NCBI GenBank assembly: GCA_946479515.1
Contig: CAMLGF010000003.1
Location: 62,001-126,000, forward strand
DNA length: 64,000 nucleotides
Direction of reading: 5' to 3'
Source of the DNA: an uncultured Pseudomonadota bacterium
GTDB lineage: Bacteria > Pseudomonadota > Gammaproteobacteria > Steroidobacterales > Steroidobacteraceae
A program made the translations under genes and the position numbers. Under the pieces are notes generated by a model, which saw only the letters and a list, made by a program, of their open reading frames with translations, had not been told where the DNA came from and ran no database searches. This document shows, piece by piece, positions 16,599 through 26,797 of the stretch (positions are counted from its first letter, which is position 1; each line of letters begins with the position of its first letter).

Positions 16599-17840
16599 AT
16601 GAACGCGACACGGTCTTCCCGATGGTCTCTGTTGCTGATCAGCGCGGCGCTCACGCTGGCCGCATGCTCGAAGAAGGAAGAGGACAAGCCGGCCGCCGAT
16701 GCGATGATGGCCTCCACCGCCCTCGAGGGTTCGCTCGACATCGTCGCCTGGCCCGGCTACATCGAACGCGGTGAATCGGACACCGCCTATGACTGGGTGA
16801 CGGAGTTCGAGGCGCAGACCGGCTGCAAGGTCAACGTCAAGACCGCCGGCACCTCCGACGAGATGGTTTCCCTCATGACCAGCGGCGGGCCGCAACCCAG
16901 CCCGCCGGGCGATGCCTCCTGGCCGCCGCCGGGCAATGCGCCATACGACCTGGTCACGGCCTCGGGCGACGCCTCGCTGCGCTTGATCCGCGGCGGCACC
17001 GTGATGCCCATCGACGTCACGCGCATCCCCAGCTATTCGACCATCGACGAGCGGCTGCAGAAGGCGGCCTGGCATTACGTGGACGGCAAGCACTATGGCG
17101 TGCCCTATCAGTGGGGCCCGAACGTGCTGTTGTACGACACCGCGACGTTCAAGTCCGCGCCGACCTCCTGGTCGGTGGTGTTCGAGGAGCAGAAGCTGCC
17201 GGACGGCAAGAGCAACAAGGGTCGCGTGCAGGCATACGACGGGCCTATCTACATCGCCGATGCGGCGCTGTATCTCAAGGCACGGAAGCCGGAGCTGGGC
17301 ATCAAGGACCCCTACGAGCTGAACGACGCGCAGTACGTGGCGGTGCTCGCGCTGCTGCGCGGCCAACATCCGCTCATCCAGCGTTACTGGCATGACGCCA
17401 ACGTCCAGGTGCAGGATTTCATGAACGAGGGCATCAAGGCGTCGGGCTCCTGGCCCTTCCAGGCCAACACGCTGCTCGCCAACAAGGCCAAGGTCGCCAC
17501 CACCGTGCCGGAAGAAGGCGCGACCGGCTGGGCCGACACCACCATGCTGGCCACCGGCGCTCGGCATCCGAACTGCGCGTACAAATGGCTCGAGTGGTCG
17601 ATCTCGCCGAAAGTGCAGGGTGACGTGGCCGCGTGGTTCGGGTCGAACCCGGTCGTGCCCAGGGCCTGCGAGGGCAACGCCTTGTTAGGGCCCGAGGGCT
17701 GCAAGACCAACGGCATCGAGAACTTCGACAAGATCGCGTTCTGGCGCACCCCCGAGGCGAAGTGCGCCTCGCACGCCGAAGGCTGCGTGCCGTACGCGCG
17801 CTGGACCACCGATTACGCCGCCGTGATGGGCGGGAAGTAG
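16599..17840 (+). CDS. ydcS: ABC transporter substrate-binding lipoprotein, YdcS-like
   Basis: The 413-residue protein has a lipoprotein signal (lipobox LAAC) after an AAAAGGGG ribosome-binding site. It belongs to the spermidine/putrescine-binding (PotD-like) type: DIVAWPGYIERGE, TAGTSDEMVSLM, YDLVTASGDASLRLI and YGVPYQWGPNVLLYD are conserved YdcS-type stretches. It should deliver a polyamine, GABA or related amine to the inner-membrane permease. A proline-rich insert (about 91-109, from GGPQPSPPGD to PPPGNAP) interrupts the SLM...YDLVTASG region and looks unusual. A stem-loop follows the stop, consistent with higher expression than the distal genes. Confidence 0.92.
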   Translation: MNATRSSRWSLLLISAALTLAACSKKEEDKPAADAMMASTALEGSLDIVAWPGYIERGESDTAYDWVTEFEAQTGCKVNVKTAGTSDEMVSLMTSGGPQPSPPGDASWPPPGNAPYDLVTASGDASLRLIRGGTVMPIDVTRIPSYSTIDERLQKAAWHYVDGKHYGVPYQWGPNVLLYDTATFKSAPTSWSVVFEEQKLPDGKSNKGRVQAYDGPIYIADAALYLKARKPELGIKDPYELNDAQYVAVLALLRGQHPLIQRYWHDANVQVQDFMNEGIKASGSWPFQANTLLANKAKVATTVPEEGATGWADTTMLATGARHPNCAYKWLEWSISPKVQGDVAAWFGSNPVVPRACEGNALLGPEGCKTNGIENFDKIAFWRTPEAKCASHAEGCVPYARWTTDYAAVMGGK

Positions 17841-17849
17841 CCGGGTGCG

Positions 17850-17873
17850 GGACGGGCCCTTCACGGCCCGTCC
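17850..17873 (+). promoter_or_regulatory. Intercistronic stem-loop between ydcS and ydcT
   Basis: A perfect 9-bp stem (GGACGGGCC with GGCCCGTCC) with a 6-nt loop fills the 42-bp gap between the binding-protein and ATPase genes. There is no U-tract. Such hairpins usually stabilise the upstream mRNA so that the binding protein is made in excess. Confidence 0.6.
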
Positions 17874-17882
17874 ACATACGCC

Positions 17883-18908
17883 ATGGCCTCTGCCATCGAG
17901 TTTCGCGGCGTCACGCGCGCCTATGGCGAGTTGCGCGCGGTCGATGACGTGAGCTTCGCCGTCGAGCCCGGGGAATTCTTCGCCATGCTCGGGCCTTCGG
18001 GGTCCGGCAAGACCACGTGCCTGCGGTTGATCGCCGGGTTCGACACGCCGGGCCGCGGGCAGGTGATTCTCGATGGCGAGGATGTCTCCGGCGTGCCGCC
18101 GTACGAGCGCAACGTCAACACGGTCTTCCAGGACTACGCGCTGTTTCCGCACATGACGGTGCTGGAGAACGTTGCCTACGGGCCGCGCGTGCGCGGCATG
18201 TCCGCGGGTGAACGTGCACGGCGCGCACGCGAGATGCTCGGCCTGGTGCAGCTCGGCGAATTGGTCGATCGCCGGCCTGCGCAATTGTCGGGCGGGCAGC
18301 GGCAACGCGTCGCACTGGCGCGCGCCCTCATCAATGAGCCGAAGGTGCTGCTGCTCGACGAACCTCTGGGCGCACTCGATCTCAAGCTGCGCGAGGAAAT
18401 GCAGATCGAGCTCAAGGGCCTGCAGAAGAAGCTCGGCATCACCTTCGTGTACGTGACGCACGACCAGGGCGAGGCGCTGTCGATGGCCGATCGCGTCGCG
18501 GTGTTCAACCAGGGAAAGATCGAGCAGCTCGCCGCGCCGCGCGTTCTGTACGCCCAGCCCGCCACCGCCTTCGTCGCCCGCTTCGTTGGCAGCGCCAACG
18601 TGGCGGGCAGCCGGCTTGCCGCCACGTTCACGGGCTGGAGCGGCCAACCATTCGCGATCCGCGCCGAGAATGTGGCGGTGCAGAACGAGAACGCCCCGGT
18701 GGGTGCCGACAGCCTCTCGGCGCCGGGTGCGGTGATCGCGGTGCAGTTCCATGGCGCGGGCAGCCGCTGGCAGGTGCAGCTCGATGCCGGTGAGGTGTGG
18801 AGCGCCTGGGTTCCGGATGCGCGCGCTCCGGATCTCGCCGTGGGCGCGCGCGTGCGCCTCGCGTGGCCGCGGGCCGCGGCCGTGCCGTTGCGCGAAGCCG
18901 GTTCCTGA
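17883..18908 (+). CDS. ydcT: ABC transporter ATP-binding protein, YdcT-like
   Basis: The 341-residue ATPase has Walker [10 protein letters not shown] (37-45), signature LSGGQ (135-139), Walker B LLLDEP ending at Glu160, the D-loop GALD and the switch histidine in [11 protein letters not shown]-terminal TOBE-like domain (about 240-335) matches the PotA/YdcT polyamine-importer class. It powers uptake of the ligand delivered by the lipoprotein upstream through the two permeases that follow. It ends 3 bp before the next gene. Confidence 0.94.
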   Translation: MASAIEFRGVTRAYGELRAVDDVSFAVEPGEFFAMLGPSGSGKTTCLRLIAGFDTPGRGQVILDGEDVSGVPPYERNVNTVFQDYALFPHMTVLENVAYGPRVRGMSAGERARRAREMLGLVQLGELVDRRPAQLSGGQRQRVALARALINEPKVLLLDEPLGALDLKLREEMQIELKGLQKKLGITFVYVTHDQGEALSMADRVAVFNQGKIEQLAAPRVLYAQPATAFVARFVGSANVAGSRLAATFTGWSGQPFAIRAENVAVQNENAPVGADSLSAPGAVIAVQFHGAGSRWQVQLDAGEVWSAWVPDARAPDLAVGARVRLAWPRAAAVPLREAGS

Positions 18909-18911
18909 GCC

Positions 18912-19817
18912 ATGCGCGCGGCGTCGACCTTCCTGTATCGGCGCCCCTACTGGTATCTCGCCTTGCTGCTGGCGCCGCCGCTGCTGTGGTTCGGCACGGT
19001 GTACCTGGGTTCGCTGTTCACGCTGCTGGCCCAGAGCTTCTACAAGATCGACGACTTCACCGCGCAGATCGTGCGCGAGCCCACGCTCGCGACCTATGCG
19101 CAACTGGTGACGCAGCCCGCGAACGTCGACATCGTGAAGCGCACGGTGCTCATGGCCATTTGCGTGACCATCGCCTGCGCCGTCATCGCGCTGCCCATCG
19201 CCACCTACATGGCCCGATACGCGTCGGGCCGGATGAAGGCATTCTTCTACGTGGGCGTGATGCTGCCCATGTGGACCAGCTACCTGGTGAAGATCTACGC
19301 CTGGCGCCTGCTGCTGGCGCGCGAGGGCATCATCGCCTGGTGTTTCCAGAAGCTGGGTCTTTCCGGATTGCTGGACCTGCTGCTCGCGACGCCCGGCATC
19401 GGTGGACCATCGTTGTCGTCGTCGTATCTCGGCATGTTCATCGTGTTCGTGTACATGTGGCTGCCGTTCATGATCCTGCCGCTGGCCGCGGCGCTCGAAC
19501 GCGTGCCCGGCTCGCTGCTGCAGGCATCCGCGGATCTCGGCGCGCGTCCCGCGCAGACCTTCCGCAACATCGTGCTGCCGCTCGCGGTGCCCGGCATCGC
19601 CGCGGGATCGGTGTTCACGTTTTCGCTGACGCTCGGCGACTACATCATTCCGAGCGTGGTGGGCGCACCGGGCTACTTCATTGGCATGATGGTGTACGTG
19701 CAGCAGGGCACGGCGGGTAACCTGCCGCTGGCCGCGGCGTTCTCGGTGGTGCCCATCGTGCTCATCTTCGTCTACCTCGCTATCGCCAGGCGCCTGGGGG
19801 CCTTCGATGCGCTCTAG
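18912..19817 (+). CDS. ydcU: ABC transporter permease, YdcU-like
   Basis: The 301-residue inner-membrane protein has about six hydrophobic segments and the binding-protein-dependent permease EAA-type loop [27 protein letters not shown], which contacts the ATPase. It belongs to the PotB/YdcU class. It pairs with the next gene, which overlaps it by 11 bp, to form the heterodimeric channel. Confidence 0.93.
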   Translation: MRAASTFLYRRPYWYLALLLAPPLLWFGTVYLGSLFTLLAQSFYKIDDFTAQIVREPTLATYAQLVTQPANVDIVKRTVLMAICVTIACAVIALPIATYMARYASGRMKAFFYVGVMLPMWTSYLVKIYAWRLLLAREGIIAWCFQKLGLSGLLDLLLATPGIGGPSLSSSYLGMFIVFVYMWLPFMILPLAAALERVPGSLLQASADLGARPAQTFRNIVLPLAVPGIAAGSVFTFSLTLGDYIIPSVVGAPGYFIGMMVYVQQGTAGNLPLAAAFSVVPIVLIFVYLAIARRLGAFDAL

Positions 19818-20640
19818 GGGGCGCCATCGGGGACGCTATAGGCCGGACCGGCCCTCCTGGCTGATGCGTACGGGCGCGTTTGCCGGCCTGGCATTCATGC
19901 ACGTGCCGGTGTTGCTCATCATCCTGTACGCCTTCACCACCGACGACCGCACCTACCAGTTCCCGCCGCCGGGGCTCACGCTGCACTGGTTCGAGGTTGC
20001 GTTTGCGCGTTCCGACATCTGGCAGGCGCTGACGCTGTCGCTGCTCGTGGCCGCCTGCGCCACGGTCCTCGCACTGGTGCTCGGCACGCTGGCGGCATTT
20101 GCGCTGGCCCGCGCGCGTTTTCCGGGCAAGGACTCGTTGACGCTGCTGTTCGTGCTGCCCATCGCCTTGCCGGGCATCGTCACCGGTCTCGCGCTGCTGG
20201 CCGCGATGAAGAGCTGGCGGGTGGAGCCCTCGGTACTCACCATCATCGCCGGCCACGCGACGTTCTGCACCGTGATCGTCTACAACAACGTCATCGCCCG
20301 GCTGCGGCGACTGCCCGCGAGCTGGGTGGAAGCGTCCATGGATCTCGGCGCCGACGGCTGGCAGACCTTCCGCTATGTGCTGCTGCCGCAGGTGGCGACG
20401 GCGTTTCTCGCCGGTGGCATGCTGGCGTTCGCACTGTCTTTCGACGAGATCATCGTCACGCTGTTCACGGCCGGCAAGGAACGCACGCTGCCCATCTGGT
20501 TCTTCAATGAGCTGTTCCGGCCGCGCGACCGGCCCGTCACCAACGTGGTCGCGGTGATCGTCATCGCCGTCACGCTGATTCCCATAGTCCTGGCTTACTA
20601 CCTCACGAGGCCCGACGATGAACACGAAACTGCTCGTTAA
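19807..20640 (+). CDS. ydcV: ABC transporter permease, YdcV-like
   Basis: The 277-residue permease has about six membrane segments and the EAA-type loop [23 protein letters not shown]. It is PotC/YdcV-like. A basic N-terminal stretch ([14 protein letters not shown]) precedes the first membrane helix; starting at the internal methionine near residue 20 is also possible. It overlaps ydcU by 11 bp and the dehydrogenase gene by 23 bp, so all five genes form one operon. Confidence 0.92.
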   Translation: MRSRGRHRGRYRPDRPSWLMRTGAFAGLAFMHVPVLLIILYAFTTDDRTYQFPPPGLTLHWFEVAFARSDIWQALTLSLLVAACATVLALVLGTLAAFALARARFPGKDSLTLLFVLPIALPGIVTGLALLAAMKSWRVEPSVLTIIAGHATFCTVIVYNNVIARLRRLPASWVEASMDLGADGWQTFRYVLLPQVATAFLAGGMLAFALSFDEIIVTLFTAGKERTLPIWFFNELFRPRDRPVTNVVAVIVIAVTLIPIVLAYYLTRPDDEHETAR

Positions 20641-22042
20641 CGGCAAGCTGGTCAAAGGCAAGGGCGAGGACCAGGGCGTGCTCGATCCCGCCACCGGCAA
20701 GGTGATCGCGCACGTCAGCGAAGCCTCGGAGGAACAGATCGCCGCCGCGGTGAAGGCGGCCGCGAAGGCGTTTCCAGGCTGGGCCGCGACCGTGCCCAAG
20801 GATCGTTCGACGCTGCTGCTCAAGCTCGCGGACCGCATCGAAGCCGAGGCCGCCGATTTCGCCAAGCTCGAATCGCAGAACTGCGGCAAGCCGCTGGCCG
20901 CGGCGCTCAACGACGAGATCCCGGCCATCGCCGATGTGTTCCGCTTCTTCGCCGGTGCGGCGCGCAATCTCACCGGCGCCGTGGCGGGGGAGTACCTGCC
21001 CGGGTTCACCAGCATGATCCGCCGCGATCCCATCGGCGTCGTCGCCTCCATCGCGCCGTGGAACTATCCACTCATGATGGCCGCGTGGAAGCTGGGCCCC
21101 GCGCTCGCGGCCGGCAACACCGTGGTGCTCAAGCCGTCGGAGCAGACGCCGCTGACCGCGCTCAAGCTCGCCACGATCTGCGCCGAGCTGTTTCCGCCCG
21201 GTGTCGTGAACATTTTGTACGGACGCGGCAACACCGTCGGCGCGCCGCTGATCGCGCAGCCCGAGGTCGCGATGATCTCGCTCACCGGTTCCATCGCCAG
21301 CGGCGAGAAGGTGCTGAGCGCCGCGGTCGACGGCACCAAGCGCACGCATCTCGAGCTCGGCGGCAAGGCGCCCGTGATCGTCTTCGACGACGCCGATCTC
21401 GAGAGCGTGATCGGTGGCCTGCGCACCTTCGGCTTCTACAATGCCGGGCAGGATTGCACCGCTGCCTGCCGCGTCTACGCCGGGCCCAAGATCCACGACA
21501 AGCTGGTGGCCGAGCTGTCGGCCGCGGCCAGCAGTATCAAGGTCGGTGCGCAGGAGGAAGAGGGCGTGGAGATGGGCCCGCTCATCACCGCCAAGCACCG
21601 TTCGCGCGTGGCCGGCTTCGTGCAGCGCGCCACCGAGAAGCGGCACATCGAGATCACCGCCGGCGGCAAGCCGCGCTCGGGCGCGGGATTCTTCTACGAA
21701 CCCACCGTCATTGCCGGCGCGCGGCAGACCGACGAGATCGTGCGCAAGGAAGTGTTCGGCCCCGTGGTCAGCGTCACGCGCTTCAAGGATGCAGACCAGG
21801 CGATCGAGTGGGCCAACGACTCCGATTACGGTCTCGCGTCATCGGTGTGGACCCGCGACGTGGGCAAGGCCATGAAAGTGGCCGCGCGGCTGCAGTACGG
21901 ATGCACGTGGATCAACACGCATTTCATGCTGGTGAGTGAGATGCCCCACGGGGGCATGAAACGGTCGGGGTATGGCAAGGATCTCAGCGTGTATGCGCTC
22001 GAGGATTACACGGTGGTGAGGCATGTGATGGTGAAGTTCTGA
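20618..22042 (+). CDS. patD: Gamma-aminobutyraldehyde dehydrogenase
   Basis: The 474-residue NAD(P)-dependent aldehyde dehydrogenase carries nucleophile Cys280 in [11 protein letters not shown], general base Glu246 in [10 protein letters not shown], and cofactor motif TGSIASGE. The QDCTAACR context and length match PatD/YdcW, which oxidises 4-aminobutanal to GABA in putrescine breakdown. Its place at the end of a ydcSTUV-type operon supports that role: an imported amine or a derivative is converted after uptake. A broader betaine-aldehyde-type specificity cannot be excluded. The long overlap with the permease gene suggests coupled translation. Confidence 0.93.
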   Translation: MNTKLLVNGKLVKGKGEDQGVLDPATGKVIAHVSEASEEQIAAAVKAAAKAFPGWAATVPKDRSTLLLKLADRIEAEAADFAKLESQNCGKPLAAALNDEIPAIADVFRFFAGAARNLTGAVAGEYLPGFTSMIRRDPIGVVASIAPWNYPLMMAAWKLGPALAAGNTVVLKPSEQTPLTALKLATICAELFPPGVVNILYGRGNTVGAPLIAQPEVAMISLTGSIASGEKVLSAAVDGTKRTHLELGGKAPVIVFDDADLESVIGGLRTFGFYNAGQDCTAACRVYAGPKIHDKLVAELSAAASSIKVGAQEEEGVEMGPLITAKHRSRVAGFVQRATEKRHIEITAGGKPRSGAGFFYEPTVIAGARQTDEIVRKEVFGPVVSVTRFKDADQAIEWANDSDYGLASSVWTRDVGKAMKVAARLQYGCTWINTHFMLVSEMPHGGMKRSGYGKDLSVYALEDYTVVRHVMVKF

Positions 22043-22061
22043 CGCCGCGCTGCCTTCCGCA

Positions 22062-25000
22062 CTAACGAGCGCGTTCGCGCTCCTGCCAGGCATCCTCGAG
22101 CCGTCGCGCCGACACACGCGTCCGCGTCCCCAGCGCCTGCGCGAACAATGACACCCGGAACTCCTCGAGCAGCCACCGGAAATCGTCCTCGCCCGGTGGT
22201 TTGAGTCCTCGTTCCGCCTTCACGCGATCACGATAGCGCGCTTCCAGCGGCGCGATTTCGCCGGCTAGTTTGGCGTCGCGCCGCGGATCGAGCGGCAGCT
22301 TCTCCAGCCGCTGCTCGATGGCCTGCAGGTAGCGCGGGAATTCCTGCAGCCGCTCCCAGGGTGTGGTCAGCAGGAATCCGGCGGGCATGAGCCAGGCGAG
22401 CTGCGCGCGAATGTCCGCCACCGCCGGCGCGGCGGGTGGTTTGTTCAGCGCGGACTGGATGCGGCCGAGCCGGGTGAGCGAATCCTGCACGGACTTCGAG
22501 ATCTCCTGCGCAGGGAGTCCCATGCCACCGCGCTGCGTGGTGATGCGCGCATCGAGCGCCGGACCACCGCGCAAGGGCGGCCGGCCGTCGAGGAACACCG
22601 TCATGACCACGCGGTCGAGCAGGTCCTCGCGCAGGTCACGTCCTGGCGCGAGCTCGGCATTCAGCAAGGGGTGTTTGGCGAGATTCTTGTAGACCATCTC
22701 GCCCTGCACGTTGACGGCGAGATCGCGCTTCAGCGGCTTGAGGTCGCGCGCCATGACGAGGCGAATGAGTCGCGCGCTGCCGCGCTGATGGCTGGCCTGC
22801 GCTTCGGCGGGCGTCGCGAAGGCGCGCAGGCCCACGGCGTCGACTTCATCGACCAGCGCCGGGTAGCCGACCTGTTGCCGCTGCCCGGTGTCGATGCGCT
22901 CCGGGATCTCGCCGAACACCCAGGTGCGCGCGCCGCTCTCGATCTGCGACTGCTTGGCGTATTCCTGCTGCGAGGCGCCCGCGTGTCGCCCGCGCAGCTC
23001 GCCGAGACTGCGCGAGCGCGCGATCACTTTGCTGGCGTCGTCGATGAGCAGGAAGTTGAATCGCAGGTGCGGCGGTAGTTGGTCCTCGCGAAACGCATCG
23101 CGCGGCACGGGCACGCCGGCCGTGCGCAGCAAGGCATTCGCGAGCTGCTCGTGCAGGCTGCCTCGGCCGCGATCGAGCAGCGGCAGCACCTTGGCCACGG
23201 CTTCCGGCACGGGTACGAAATGCACGCGCAGATTCTTGGGCAGCGAGCGGATCAGCGCCTCCACCTTCTCCTCGAGCAGCCCGGGCACCAGCCATTCGAA
23301 GGGCGCTTCCTGGATCTGGTTCAACACGTGCAGCGGCACCAGCGCGGACACGCCGTCGTCCTCATTGCCGGGCTCGAATCGATAGCGGAGCTGCACCACG
23401 AGCGGCCCCGCGGAGAGGTGATCGGGGAAGCGGTCGGCGTCGAGCTCGGCATCGCCGGGCGAGACGTCGCTCTCGCGCAGCCACAGCAGCTTCGGATCCT
23501 TGGCCTCGGCCTGGCGGCGCCATTGTTCGAACGCCGCGCCCGTGGAAATGCCGGGTGGCACGCGCGCGTCGAAGAACTCGTAGAGCTGCTGCTCGTCGCC
23601 GAGCAGGTCGACGCGACGGCCTTTCTGCTGCAGGTATTCGAGCTCTTCGAGCAGCTTGAGATTGTGCTCCAGGAACGGCGCGCGCGAGTCGTATTCCATG
23701 AGCACCAGCGCGTGGCGGATGAACATCTCGCGTGCAGCCTTCGGGTCCACCTTCTCGTACGGCACGCTGCGCCCCGAGGTCAGCGTGAGGCCGAACAGCG
23801 TGGTGCGCTCGTAGATGGCCGCGCGCGAGGCGCGGCGCTCCCAATGCGGGTCGTAGTGCTGGCGCTTGATGAGATGTCCGCCCACGGCCTCGACCCACTG
23901 CGGATCGATGCGCGCCACGGTGCGCGCATACACCTTGGTGGTCTGCACCTGCTCGGCGCTCACGATCCACGGCGGACGCGCCCTGAACTGGCCGGACCCG
24001 GGATGGATGGCGAGCTTGACGCCATTCGCGCCGAGGTACTCGCCCTGCTCCTTGCGTTGCGCCACCTGCGACAGCAGGCCGACGAGCAGCGCGCGGTGGA
24101 TCGACGAGTACTCGGCGGGCTTCGGGTTCAGCTTCATCGCGAGCTCGCCCTTGACCACCTCCATGACCTGGCCGTGCACGTCGTGCCACTCGGTGAGGCG
24201 CAGGTAGGACAGGAAACTCTCCTTGCACCATCCCCGCAGCTTGGCGCGTGAGAGCTGCGTGCGCTGCTCGGTGAACGCGCGCCAGAGTTTCAACAGCGAC
24301 AGGAAGTCGGATGTTTCGTCCTTGAACGGCGCGTGCTTCTGGTCGGCCTGGGTCTGCTTGTCGGCGGGGCGGTCGCGCGGATCGGGCACCGACAGCGCCG
24401 CGGCGATGATGGCCACTTCCTCGAGGCAATGCTCGTCGGCGCCGGCCAGCAGGATGCGGCCGAGCCGCGGGTCCAGCGGTAGTTTGGCCAGTCGCCGGCC
24501 GATGTCGGTGAGCTGGCCCTCGTCGGTGAGCGCGCCCAGCTCGCGCAGCGTGCGCTGGCCGTCGCGCACGTAGCGCCCGTCGGGCGGCTCGACGAACGGA
24601 AAGGCCTCGATGTCGCCGAGCTTGAGCGCGTGCATCTGCAGGATGACCGCCGCGAGGTTGGTGCGCTGGATCTCGGGCTCGGTGAACTCCGGGCGCCCCA
24701 GGAAGTCCTCTTCGGAGTACAGCCGGATGGCGACGCCGGGCCCGACGCGGCCGCACCGTCCCGAGCGCTGGTTGGCCGAGGCACGCGAGATCTTCTCGAT
24801 GGGCAGCCGCTGCAGCCGGCTGCGATGGCTGTAGCGGCTGATGCGCGCCACGCCGGTGTCGATGACGGCGCGGATGCCGGGCACCGTGAGCGACGTCTCG
24901 GCGACGTTGGTCGCGAGCACCACGCGGCGCTTGCCCGAGGGCCGGAACACGCGCTGCTGTTCGTCCTGCGAGAGGCGCGAGTACAGCGGCAGCACCTCGC

Positions 25001-25943
25001 AGTTCTGCGGATGATGCTTGCGCAGGGATTCCGCGGTCTCACGGATCTCGCGCTCACCGCTCAGGAACACCAGGATGTCGCCGGGTTGCTCGCTCCACAG
25101 CTCGTCGACCGCGGTGAGTATCGCCGCCTGCTCGTCCACCGCGGTCTCGTCGTCCTCGTCGAGCTCCACGGGCCGGTAGCGCACCTCGACGGGATAACTG
25201 CGCCCCGACACATTGATGATGGGCGCGTCGCCGAAGTGCTTCGAAAATCGCTCGGGGTCGATGGTCGCCGAGGTGATCACGATCTTGAGATCGGGCCGGC
25301 GCGGCTGCAGCCACTTGAGATAGCCCAGCAGGAAGTCGATGTTCAGCGAGCGCTCGTGCGCCTCGTCGACAATGATCGTGTCGTAGTCGTCGAGGAAGCG
25401 ATCACCCTGCGTCTCCGCGAGCAGGATGCCGTCGGTCATTAGCTTGATGAGGCCTTCGGGCCGGCTGTGATCCTGGAAACGCAGTTTGTAGCCGACGAGC
25501 TGCCCCAGCGGCACGCCGAGCTCCTCGGCGATGCGTGCGGCCACCGCGCGCGCGGCGATGCGCCGTGGCTGCGTGTGGCCGATGATGCCGGCCACGCCGC
25601 GGCCGGCTTCCAGGCAGATCTTCGGCAATTGCGTGGTCTTGCCCGAGCCCGTCTCGCCGCAGACGATGACCACGGGGTTCTGCTCGATGGCGCGACGGAT
25701 CTCGTCGCGGTTGGCCGAGACCGGCAGCTCCTCGGGATAGGTGATGGCCGGCACGCTGGCCGCGCGCGCGGCGCGGGCCGCGGCCGAGGCCGCGAAGCGC
25801 TCGGCGAGCGAGGCTTCGGCCTTCGCGACGTCGTTGCCGCGCAGCTTCTCGTTGCGCAAACGATCGCGCTCGCGCCGCAGGCGGAACTGGTCGCGACGAA
25901 GCACGGTGTCGAGGGGCAGGGACGCGAGGTCGGGCGAAGTCAT
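22062..25943 (-). CDS. hrpA: ATP-dependent RNA helicase HrpA
   Basis: The 1293-residue DEAH-box helicase has Walker A GETGSGKT (96-103), DEAH at 193-196, SATID, and QRSGRCGRVGPG (motif VI). These are followed by the HA2/OB-fold region and the long DUF3418 C-terminal domain, ending FRWLLEEFRVSLFAQALGT. Length and layout match HrpA, a 3'-5' helicase linked to mRNA processing and rescue of stalled ribosomes. ATG at 25943 is chosen; an in-frame GTG lies two codons earlier. It converges on patD with a 19-bp gap and no obvious terminator. Confidence 0.96.
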   Translation of the reverse strand: MTSPDLASLPLDTVLRRDQFRLRRERDRLRNEKLRGNDVAKAEASLAERFAASAAARAARAASVPAITYPEELPVSANRDEIRRAIEQNPVVIVCGETGSGKTTQLPKICLEAGRGVAGIIGHTQPRRIAARAVAARIAEELGVPLGQLVGYKLRFQDHSRPEGLIKLMTDGILLAETQGDRFLDDYDTIIVDEAHERSLNIDFLLGYLKWLQPRRPDLKIVITSATIDPERFSKHFGDAPIINVSGRSYPVEVRYRPVELDEDDETAVDEQAAILTAVDELWSEQPGDILVFLSGEREIRETAESLRKHHPQNCEVLPLYSRLSQDEQQRVFRPSGKRRVVLATNVAETSLTVPGIRAVIDTGVARISRYSHRSRLQRLPIEKISRASANQRSGRCGRVGPGVAIRLYSEEDFLGRPEFTEPEIQRTNLAAVILQMHALKLGDIEAFPFVEPPDGRYVRDGQRTLRELGALTDEGQLTDIGRRLAKLPLDPRLGRILLAGADEHCLEEVAIIAAALSVPDPRDRPADKQTQADQKHAPFKDETSDFLSLLKLWRAFTEQRTQLSRAKLRGWCKESFLSYLRLTEWHDVHGQVMEVVKGELAMKLNPKPAEYSSIHRALLVGLLSQVAQRKEQGEYLGANGVKLAIHPGSGQFRARPPWIVSAEQVQTTKVYARTVARIDPQWVEAVGGHLIKRQHYDPHWERRASRAAIYERTTLFGLTLTSGRSVPYEKVDPKAAREMFIRHALVLMEYDSRAPFLEHNLKLLEELEYLQQKGRRVDLLGDEQQLYEFFDARVPPGISTGAAFEQWRRQAEAKDPKLLWLRESDVSPGDAELDADRFPDHLSAGPLVVQLRYRFEPGNEDDGVSALVPLHVLNQIQEAPFEWLVPGLLEEKVEALIRSLPKNLRVHFVPVPEAVAKVLPLLDRGRGSLHEQLANALLRTAGVPVPRDAFREDQLPPHLRFNFLLIDDASKVIARSRSLGELRGRHAGASQQEYAKQSQIESGARTWVFGEIPERIDTGQRQQVGYPALVDEVDAVGLRAFATPAEAQASHQRGSARLIRLVMARDLKPLKRDLAVNVQGEMVYKNLAKHPLLNAELAPGRDLREDLLDRVVMTVFLDGRPPLRGGPALDARITTQRGGMGLPAQEISKSVQDSLTRLGRIQSALNKPPAAPAVADIRAQLAWLMPAGFLLTTPWERLQEFPRYLQAIEQRLEKLPLDPRRDAKLAGEIAPLEARYRDRVKAERGLKPPGEDDFRWLLEEFRVSLFAQALGTRTRVSARRLEDAWQERERAR

Positions 25944-26028
25944 GATCACGGGCGCGAGGCCCGGGAGAGGGCACGGGCGGGGAGTTTACCGCGCCCGCGT
26001 CGCATCCGAGCGTTCGAGGAGCCGGCTC

Positions 26029-26059
26029 TTGACCTCAAGTCGACTTGAGGGAGCAGTCT
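26029..26059 (+). promoter_or_regulatory. SoxR-type operator within a 19-bp-spacer promoter
   Basis: CCTCAAGTCGACTTGAGG at 26033-26050 is a perfect 18-bp palindrome and differs from the E. coli SoxR box only at the central two bases (CG for TA). It lies between a -35 TTGACC (26029-26034) and a weak -10 CAGTCT (26054-26059) with a 19-bp spacer. That over-long spacer is the hallmark of MerR-family activated promoters and aligns base for base with the soxS promoter. The DUF2938 start codon is 9 bp downstream of the -10. No soxR gene lies in the window. Confidence 0.85.
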
Positions 26060-26067
26060 TTCCACCC

Positions 26068-26562
26068 ATGAACTACCTGACTTGCATCATCGCCGGCGTC
26101 ACCGCCACCGCGGTCATGGACGTCTGGGGCGTCGCCCGCAAACCGCTGCTCGGAATTCCCGTCGCGGACTATCGCTTCGTCGGCCGCTGGGTCGCACATG
26201 TCGCACGCGGCACGTTCCGACACGCGGCCATCGGCAAGTCGCAGCCCGTCGCCGGCGAGCAGATCACCGGCTGGGCGGCTCACTACCTGCTCGGCCTCGC
26301 GTTCGCCGCGGTGTACCTGCTGCTGGTCGGCCCCGACTCGATCGCCCGGCCCACGCTCGCGCCGGCGCTCGCCTTCGGCGTCGCCAGCGTGCTCGTTCCC
26401 TTCGTGATCATGCAGCCCGCGATGGGCCAGGGAATCGCCGCGTCGCGCACGCCGCGTCCCATGGCCGCGCGCCTGCAGAGCCTGGTCACGCACACCATCT
26501 TCGGCCTCGGCCTCTATCTCGGAGGCCTGGCCGCCACGTTTCTTCACACACTCGGAGATTGA
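26068..26562 (+). CDS. DUF2938 family membrane protein
   Basis: The 164-residue protein has four predicted membrane segments and conserved elements of DUF2938: TATAVMDVWGVARK, GRWVAHVARGTF, GWAAHYLLGLAFA and MAARLQSLVTHTIFGLGLYL. The biochemical function of the family is unknown. It is the first gene after a SoxR-type promoter and is followed after one base by a DUF2798 gene, so both probably respond to redox-active compounds. The start at 26068 is the first ATG after the promoter; an open frame continues upstream but through the promoter. Confidence 0.88.
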   Translation: MNYLTCIIAGVTATAVMDVWGVARKPLLGIPVADYRFVGRWVAHVARGTFRHAAIGKSQPVAGEQITGWAAHYLLGLAFAAVYLLLVGPDSIARPTLAPALAFGVASVLVPFVIMQPAMGQGIAASRTPRPMAARLQSLVTHTIFGLGLYLGGLAATFLHTLGD

Positions 26563-26563
26563 A

Positions 26564-26797
26564 ATGCAGATACCCGCGAAATTCGCGCCGCTGCTGTTCG
26601 GCGCGCTGTTGTCGGCCATCATGGTGGCCATCGTCTCGGCCTTCGTGCTGCTCAGCGCGCAGGGACTGCACGCCGGCTTCCTGGATCAGTGGCTGAAGAG
26701 CTGCCTTACTACCTGGCCGATCGCGTTCCCCACGGTGACGCTCGTGGCGCCGCTGGTGCGCAAGGTGGTCAGCCGTGCGACGGTGGTAGCGCGCTGA
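26564..26797 (+). CDS. DUF2798 family membrane protein
   Basis: The 77-residue protein has two hydrophobic segments, LLSAIMVAIVSAFVLL and AFPTVTLVAPLVRKVV, with the pattern of DUF2798. The family function is unknown. The gene starts one base after the DUF2938 stop, so the two form an operon under the same SoxR-type promoter. It ends immediately against the converging DUF5519 gene. Confidence 0.85.
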   Translation: MQIPAKFAPLLFGALLSAIMVAIVSAFVLLSAQGLHAGFLDQWLKSCLTTWPIAFPTVTLVAPLVRKVVSRATVVAR

